From NCBI GenBank assembly GCA_027071075.1, contig JALSUU010000079.1:1-35648 (forward strand): 35,648 bases of DNA, in the 5' to 3' direction. The stretch is from Sulfurimonas sp. (GTDB lineage: Bacteria; Campylobacterota; Campylobacteria; Campylobacterales; Sulfurimonadaceae). The translations under genes were made by a program, and so were the position numbers. This document shows positions 29,792 through 35,648 of the stretch, in pieces. How positions within the stretch are numbered: position 1 is the stretch's first letter; every line of letters starts with the position of its first letter. The notes under the pieces were generated by a model. The model saw nothing but the letters and a program-made list of their open reading frames with translations, did no database searches and was not told the DNA's origin.

Positions 29792-31074
29792 TATTTTATA
29801 AACTCTATTGTAGTTATTTTTTCTAAAAGTTCAAAGAAGTTAGGAAATGATGTGTTGATACAATCTAAGTCACTCACTTCCATACCACATCTTAGTCCAG
29901 CGATAATAAAACTCATAGCAATTCTATGATCTCCATCACTATCTACTTTTGATGCACTTAACTCACCACCTACTATTTTATAACCATCTTTATACTCATG
30001 CACTTCTAAACCACAAGAGCGAAGTCCTTCAACAACTGTCGAAATTCTATCAGACTCTTTTACACGAAGTTCCTCAGCATTTTTCACTAAAGATTCACCT
30101 TGTGCAGTTGCCATAGCTATACTCAAAGCAGGTAGTTCATCAATCAACCATGAGATATTCTCTTCTACTGTTACTCCATGAAGTGGTGCATATTTTACAC
30201 TTATATTTCCAATCGGTTCATATTTATTATCTGTAATCTCATAGGAAATATCAGCACCCATATGCTCTAAAACTTTAAATGCTTCTATTCTTGTAGAGTT
30301 AAGTGTTACACCCTCAAGAACTATAGAAGCATTTGGAGTGATAGCCGCAGCCACTGCAAAAAAGAATGCAGATGAGGGATCTGCTGGAACTCGAATAGTT
30401 AAAGGAGAGAGTAGTTTTTTCATAGGAGTGATAGTAGTTTGCAAACCATCCACTGCTATGTCTGCACCCATACCTTTTAACATTCTCTCTGTATGATCAC
30501 GAGAAAGCTCTGGTTCAGAGTATGTACAAACACCATCTGCACGCAAAGCTGCTAAAATCATACAAGACTTAACCTGTGCCGATGCAATCTTACTCTCATA
30601 ATTAAATGACTTTAGTGATGATCCACGAATACTTAGAGGAGCGAAATCACCATCTTCACGCCCATCAAGTTTTGCACCTATATTTAACAGAGGAGTAGTT
30701 ACCCGTTTCATTGGACGAGAACGAAGATACTTATCACCTGTTAAAACAAAGTGACCATTTGCAGAGCTTAAGAGTCCACAAAAGAGTCTCATACCTGTTC
30801 CAGAGTTACCACAATCAAGAACTTCAAAACTCTCTTGTATTCCATTTGAAGATATTTTTATAATCTCCCCATCATCTTCCACTGTAGCACCGAGATTTTT
30901 CACAATCTCTAAAGAGTTCATAGTATCTTCTGCTCGAAGAAAGTTCTCAATTCTACTCTCTCCATCTGCTAGCATAGCAAACATCACACTTCTATGCGAG
31001 ATAGATTTATCAGGTGCAATTTCGCTTATACTTAAAGAAAACTCTTTAGCTGGTGCTATTTTTACTTGACTCAT
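29791..31074 (-). CDS. aroA: 3-phosphoshikimate 1-carboxyvinyltransferase (EPSP synthase)
   Basis: DKSISHRSVMFAML, LDCGNSGTGMRLFCGLL, RVPADPSSAFFFAVAAAI, LRVKESDRI, DHRIAMSF. Confidence 0.96.
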   Translation of the reverse strand: MSQVKIAPAKEFSLSISEIAPDKSISHRSVMFAMLADGESRIENFLRAEDTMNSLEIVKNLGATVEDDGEIIKISSNGIQESFEVLDCGNSGTGMRLFCGLLSSANGHFVLTGDKYLRSRPMKRVTTPLLNIGAKLDGREDGDFAPLSIRGSSLKSFNYESKIASAQVKSCMILAALRADGVCTYSEPELSRDHTERMLKGMGADIAVDGLQTTITPMKKLLSPLTIRVPADPSSAFFFAVAAAITPNASIVLEGVTLNSTRIEAFKVLEHMGADISYEITDNKYEPIGNISVKYAPLHGVTVEENISWLIDELPALSIAMATAQGESLVKNAEELRVKESDRISTVVEGLRSCGLEVHEYKDGYKIVGGELSASKVDSDGDHRIAMSFIIAGLRCGMEVSDLDCINTSFPNFFELLEKITTIEFIK

Positions 31075-33401
31075 CTCAGACCAATTCCTAGCTCACTATT
31101 TAATTTTTCAAGTATCGTGTCCATCGCGGAAGTAATATCCTCTTCTTCGAGTGTTTTTTCATTAGACTGTAGTACAAAACGAATACTCAGACTCATATTC
31201 TCACCTAAAGATGCATCACTATACTTATCTACAGGATAAAAACGGATTAACTCTGCAATAGAACAAGAGTCTATAGCTCTTTTTACCTTCTCATAGCTCA
31301 TACTTCTTGGCATAATAAGACTTAGGTCTCTAAAAGATGCTTGATACTTAGATGTTTTATTTGCGATTTTGAGTCCATGAGGAATTTTTGAAAAATCAAG
31401 TTCACAAACAAAGGTCACATCTAAATCATACTCTTTCTCAACATTAGGATGCACACGAAATAGCTCACCAATAACTTCACCAGATGCTAAAACCTCTGCT
31501 GATTGATACTCATGTGAAAGCGTATGCGAAGTTTTCTTTTCACGAAGTTCCACTGCACCAATAATATCTGAAATCTTTTGAACAAAAGAAGCAAAATCAA
31601 TTTTAGCAGGTTTTCCAGCATTCCCAAGAGTTTCACTCTCTTTTTCCCCACTAAAAAGCATTGCCATATTGTATGACTCTTCTCGTTTACTCGTAAAAAC
31701 CGAACCGATTTCAAAAAGTCTCACCGAAGAGAAACCATTTTTGACATTCAGTGATGCTGCTTTGAGTAGACCTGTTAAAAGTGTTGGGCGTAGAGTATCT
31801 AGCGTTTGAACAATAGGATTTAAAAGTTCTAAAGACTCTTGTGTTGTTTCAAAACCATACTTTGTAAGTGTTTTTTTCTCATCAAATACAAAATGTACAG
31901 ATTCAAAAAAACCACTTTGCGCAGCACGGTGTCTAAAAGTAGAGCGTTTTTTATACTCAAAATAGTTATCTTCTAAACGATTATCTTCAGTTAAAACAAA
32001 TGGTTTTGATGGAATATTATCGATGCCAACCATTCTTACTATCTCTTCAACAATATCTTGTTTATTCACAATGTCATGACGGAACTGAGGCACAGTTATA
32101 ACAAACTTATCTGTTGAAGATTTGGATGTATCAAAACCAAGGTTTTTGAGGATATTTGCTACTAAAACTTTATCAATTTTTGCACCAATTATTTCATCAA
32201 TCTCCTGTTTTGTAACAATTACTATCTTCTCTTTATGTGTATTGATATGCTCTATTTTTCCACCATAAGTTGTTGAGTGAGAGTTTGCTGCGATGAGATC
32301 AACACAAAATGCAATTCCAGAATCTAATTCTGGCTCACTCCCACGAGATGTCTTGTAAAACATTGGACCAGACTCTATTTTAGACTCTGACATCTTTTTA
32401 CTGATAACATCAGGTGGAATATAACTCGCTTCTAAAAGAACCGTTCCATTTTCATTATGTGCCTTGGAAGCATCTTTTTGAATGATACCAACAATAGAAG
32501 CTGTCTCTTTCCCTTTGATGCAAGCATAACCATTCTCATCTTCACTGAGAACAACCTTTGCCATCTTTTGCCCATCTTCACAGAAAAAGTTATGCTTATA
32601 AGCACGCAGTATAACGCCTGTACTCTGTGTTACATACAGAAGCATAGCCTCAACATCACACTCACGACTCTCTTCAATTTGCGCTAATCTCAATTTTACA
32701 AGAAGAGGTATATTTAAATCTTGTAAATCTAAAGCCTTATAAGTGAGGTTTACATTCAGATCTTTTTCATGACTTAAGGAGAGAATTCTTCCAACGCCAC
32801 GCTTTTCATCATTATCAGATATTGTGTACTCTTTGATAGGTCTGTCATATGCAGCACTTAAATCACGAGCAACACCTCTAATACTTAAGCAATCTCCACG
32901 ATTTGCAGTAAGTTCGATTTCTATTAAATCATCATTAAAGAGTGGATTTGTAGATACTTCATCCCCAACTTTAAAACTTCCCATACTCTCATCAAGTTCA
33001 AGAATCCCTTTTCCAAGATCAGGAAGACCAAGTTCTGAAGCAGAACATATCATACCATCCGAATCAACATCACGCAGTTTTACAGGCTTAATAACTAAAC
33101 CACCTGGCATCTCAGCACCAAGAACTGCTACAACAACATTAAGTCCTGCACGCACATTAGAAGCACCACATACTATCTGTCTGATTGATGAGCCAATATC
33201 TACTTGACATATATTGAGTTTATCAGCATTTGGATGTTTTTCACACTCTAAAACTTTACCAAAAACTATTTTATGAGGTACTCTATATTCGTGTATTCTA
33301 TCAACTTCTAAACCAATACTATTAAAAGTTTTTGCAATATCTTCAGTAGTTATTCCACTCAGGTCTATCCACTCTTCTAACCAAGATCTTGTAACTATCA
33401 T
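31071..33401 (-). CDS. pheT: phenylalanyl-tRNA synthetase beta subunit
   Basis: N-terminal tRNA-bind domain ([23 protein letters not shown]), B5 region ([31 protein letters not shown]), C-terminal anticodon-binding-like domain; adjoins pheS. Confidence 0.95.
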   Translation of the reverse strand: MIVTRSWLEEWIDLSGITTEDIAKTFNSIGLEVDRIHEYRVPHKIVFGKVLECEKHPNADKLNICQVDIGSSIRQIVCGASNVRAGLNVVVAVLGAEMPGGLVIKPVKLRDVDSDGMICSASELGLPDLGKGILELDESMGSFKVGDEVSTNPLFNDDLIEIELTANRGDCLSIRGVARDLSAAYDRPIKEYTISDNDEKRGVGRILSLSHEKDLNVNLTYKALDLQDLNIPLLVKLRLAQIEESRECDVEAMLLYVTQSTGVILRAYKHNFFCEDGQKMAKVVLSEDENGYACIKGKETASIVGIIQKDASKAHNENGTVLLEASYIPPDVISKKMSESKIESGPMFYKTSRGSEPELDSGIAFCVDLIAANSHSTTYGGKIEHINTHKEKIVIVTKQEIDEIIGAKIDKVLVANILKNLGFDTSKSSTDKFVITVPQFRHDIVNKQDIVEEIVRMVGIDNIPSKPFVLTEDNRLEDNYFEYKKRSTFRHRAAQSGFFESVHFVFDEKKTLTKYGFETTQESLELLNPIVQTLDTLRPTLLTGLLKAASLNVKNGFSSVRLFEIGSVFTSKREESYNMAMLFSGEKESETLGNAGKPAKIDFASFVQKISDIIGAVELREKKTSHTLSHEYQSAEVLASGEVIGELFRVHPNVEKEYDLDVTFVCELDFSKIPHGLKIANKTSKYQASFRDLSLIMPRSMSYEKVKRAIDSCSIAELIRFYPVDKYSDASLGENMSLSIRFVLQSNEKTLEEEDITSAMDTILEKLNSELGIGLR

Positions 33402-34390
33402 TGAAATTGCTCCAGTAATTTAATATCGCCTTCAAAAAGGGAACGAAGGTCTCCTATCTGATGAATAAGCATTGCAAAACGCTCAACGCCAAGACCAAAA
33501 GCGTATCCACTTACATCTTTATAGTTAACAGCTTCAAAAACATTAGGATCGACTATACCACATCCTAAGACTTCTAACCAACCTGTTTGAGAACATACAC
33601 GACACCCCTCACCCTTACAAAAAACACAAGAGATATCTACCTCTGCAGATGGTTCTGTAAAAGGGAAAAATGATGGACGAAAACGCACTTCAACATCTCC
33701 AAACATATACTTTAAAAAATCTTCTAAGATAAACTTCAAGTTTGCAAAAGAGACTGTTCCCTCTTTGTCCACTAAAAGACCCTCTACCTGATGAAACATA
33801 GGAGTATGTGTTAAATCATAATCACGACGGAACACTGCACCAGGAGCTATCATACGGATAGGTGGTTTTGAGTTCATCATTGTACGAATTTGTACAGGTG
33901 ATGTATGCGTTCTTAACATCATCTCATCTTTAAAGTAAAATGTATCTTGCATATCACGAGCGGGATGGTATTTTGGAAGGTTCAAGGCTTCAAAGTTATT
34001 AAAGTCATCTTCAACAATTTGACCCGTTTTTACTGCAAAGTTCATAGATGAAAAGTACTCTACAATTCTATCCATAGTCTCCATAACAGGATGCAAAGCA
34101 CCTGCTTGTGAGTCTGTACTGAACATAGAGACATCAATAGCTTCTGCTTTCATAGCAGCCTTAAGTGCTTCCGTTTCAAGTACTATTTTCTTTGCTGTGA
34201 ACTCATTCATCAATGCTGATTTATGAGTGTTTAACTCTTTTGCTATTTTTGATTTTTGCTCATTTGGAGCAGACTTCATTTTTACAAATTCAGCGGCTAA
34301 TACACCTTTTTTACCAAATACTGCAATGCGAATCTCTTCTAAAGTTTCCACATCTTTTGCATCGTTTATTTTATCGTACCACTCTTTCAA
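33398..34390 (-). CDS. pheS: phenylalanyl-tRNA synthetase alpha subunit
   Basis: [96 protein letters not shown]. Confidence 0.97.
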   Translation of the reverse strand: MKEWYDKINDAKDVETLEEIRIAVFGKKGVLAAEFVKMKSAPNEQKSKIAKELNTHKSALMNEFTAKKIVLETEALKAAMKAEAIDVSMFSTDSQAGALHPVMETMDRIVEYFSSMNFAVKTGQIVEDDFNNFEALNLPKYHPARDMQDTFYFKDEMMLRTHTSPVQIRTMMNSKPPIRMIAPGAVFRRDYDLTHTPMFHQVEGLLVDKEGTVSFANLKFILEDFLKYMFGDVEVRFRPSFFPFTEPSAEVDISCVFCKGEGCRVCSQTGWLEVLGCGIVDPNVFEAVNYKDVSGYAFGLGVERFAMLIHQIGDLRSLFEGDIKLLEQFQ

Positions 34391-34506
34391 TTATAGAGTC
34401 TCCATACATATATAAATTTTGATATGGATTATATTCAAATATAGCTAATAAATAGCTTCATTTACAAATTTATATGCTACAATTACCCAAAAATAAGGAA
34501 AATAAC

Positions 34507-34863
34507 ATGTGTCTATTTTGTAAAATTGTAAATAAAGAAATCCCATCAAATGTAATCGCTGAAAATGATAATTTTTTAGCATTTCACGATATTAACCCGA
34601 AGGCACCTGTGCATATTTTAGCTATCCCTAAAGTGCATGTAGATAGTTTTAATGAAGTTTCACCTGAGACTATGGCTGGGCTTACTACTTTTATTCAAGA
34701 TATAGCCAAAGAGGTTAAAATTGATAAAAGTGGTTATAGAGTTATCACAAATATTGGTGATAATGGTGGTCAAGAGGTGAAACATCTCCACTGGCATATC
34801 TTAGGCGGAGCAAAACTCGCATGGGGACACTTTAGCGATTCAAATCCTAAAGATAACTTCTAG
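34507..34863 (+). CDS. HIT family protein (histidine triad nucleotide-binding)
   Basis: CLFCKIVNKEIPSNVIAEND, HDINPKAPVHILAIPKVH, GGQEVKHLHWHILGG. ATG at 34507 with aagga RBS preferred over the ORF-track start at 34474. Confidence 0.95.
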   Translation: MCLFCKIVNKEIPSNVIAENDNFLAFHDINPKAPVHILAIPKVHVDSFNEVSPETMAGLTTFIQDIAKEVKIDKSGYRVITNIGDNGGQEVKHLHWHILGGAKLAWGHFSDSNPKDNF

Positions 34864-34976
34864 AAAAAGCGCTTCGCTTTTTCACCCCAATCACTCTCTC
34901 CTATATTTAAACTATACTCGTAGGCCATTATTCCCACTATTGTTACTGCTGTTAAAATAAGTGTCATCTCAAACAT
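34860..34976 (-). CDS. putative 38-aa single-TM small protein (MFEMTLILTAVTIVGIMAYEYSLNIGESDWGEKAKRFF)
   Basis: ATG at 34974-34976 (minus) with AAGGAT RBS ~8 nt upstream; TM-like helix; stop codon overlaps the HIT stop in CTAG. Below the ORF track cutoff, translated by hand. Confidence 0.55.
   Translation of the reverse strand: MFEMTLILTAVTIVGIMAYEYSLNIGESDWGEKAKRFF
34863..34883. terminator. hairpin between convergent ORFs, possible terminator
   Basis: GAAAAAGCG (34863-34871) / CGCTTTTTC (34875-34883) with a 3-nt loop, immediately after the HIT stop. Confidence 0.5.
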
Positions 34977-35068
34977 ATTGTATATCCTTGTCAAAGTATT
35001 AAGAATATTGTAGGAAAACTAATAAGAAAGTGTTAAAAATATTGCAAAATGCAATGGATTTGAAGTAA

Positions 35069-35107
35069 TTTCTAAAAAAGTAGCCTTATTGTATACTTTT
35101 TTAGAAA
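35069..35107 (-). terminator. AT-rich hairpin, probable terminator of the osmC-like gene
   Basis: Perfect 14-bp stem TTTCTAAAAAAGTA (35069-35082) / TACTTTTTTAGAAA (35094-35107), ~18 nt downstream of the OsmC stop. Confidence 0.55.
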
Positions 35108-35124
35108 ATATATTTAAAAAAAGA

Positions 35125-35589
35125 TTAACTTGGACAGGCTTCTATTTCACCCATATCTATCTGAGATCCACCACCTGAAATCATCTTCTCATTTTCACGA
35201 ATAAGTTTTCCATTATGTGTAATAGAGTAAGATATAGCTGTAGTGTCACGAATAGTGTTAATAGTTGAACAGTATGTTTCCACTGAAGCCATCACCCAAC
35301 GAGCAGCAGTAGTATCATCTGCATCAGAATTAAAACTATATGTAAGGTGAAGGGTATCAAACTTTGCAGGATGTGGCTCTGCACGCTTTACTTCACCATC
35401 TACTACTAAATTAGTAACAGTTTTACCCTGATTTTTTGGTATAAGAATTAAATCTGACGCACTACAAGTGATTATTCCAGATAAAAAGTACTCTATTGGA
35501 GAGATAGTTGGGCAATCAATAATAAAACTACTTTTTGCAGTTTTTGCTTCAAATTTCATAGCATCTTTATGTGTTACAGTTATTTTCAT
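35125..35589 (-). CDS. OsmC family protein
   Basis: PTISPIEYFLSGIITCSASDLILI, VDGEVKRAEPHPAKFDTLHLTYSF, VETYCSTINTIRDTTAISYSI. Confidence 0.88.
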   Translation of the reverse strand: MKITVTHKDAMKFEAKTAKSSFIIDCPTISPIEYFLSGIITCSASDLILIPKNQGKTVTNLVVDGEVKRAEPHPAKFDTLHLTYSFNSDADDTTAARWVMASVETYCSTINTIRDTTAISYSITHNGKLIRENEKMISGGGSQIDMGEIEACPS

Positions 35590-35648
35590 CTATTTTTTTC
35601 CTTTTAAATAATTTTTAAAATACGCAAGCTGTTCTTCTGTACGCTTAG
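35590..35648 (-). CDS. C-terminal fragment of an upstream minus-strand gene (…KRTEEQLAYFKNYLKGKK*)
   Basis: Open frame from the window edge to TAG at 35592-35590, directly abutting the OsmC ATG (TAGATG); contains the AAGGA RBS for OsmC. Confidence 0.5.
   Translation of the reverse strand, partial: KRTEEQLAYFKNYLKGKK

Noticed and set aside
31487-33207. ORFs antisense to or out of frame with pheT (31487-31714, 32457-32687, 32824-33207)
   Set aside because: They lie wholly inside the well-supported pheT frame, have low-complexity composition and no family resemblance.

Overview
The window looks chromosomal and Campylobacterota-like (Sulfurimonas-type), AT-rich and densely packed. Content in order: a tiny lipoprotein ORF; a PAS-REC-Hpt-REC-GGDEF protein; a PlsC-like acyltransferase; pdxJ-pdxA; trkA-trkH (minus strand); a DUF1566 protein overlapping an exported Memo-AMMECR1 fusion; a 7TMR-DISM hybrid histidine kinase plus a REC-GGDEF regulator; a minus-strand cluster of DUF255/thioredoxin protein, hypothetical, coaX, short-form hisG and a methyltransferase; a delta-class carbonic anhydrase lipoprotein; a ~270-bp MITE-like nested-palindrome element; a TolC/adaptor/RND operon with the permease encoded as two half-length ORFs; and a pheS-pheT-aroA-ispH-rpsA-orf-serA block with a divergent HIT gene, then OsmC. 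I saw no tRNA, rRNA, CRISPR array, prophage or transposase gene. The main items for follow-up are the nested inverted-repeat element at 19111-19380, the kinase-less phosphorelay protein at 165-2243, the exported Memo-AMMECR1 fusion, the split RND permease, the diverged editing domain of PheT, the delta carbonic anhydrase, and an unannotated 38-aa membrane sORF whose stop codon overlaps that of the HIT gene. All family calls were made by eye, with no database search.
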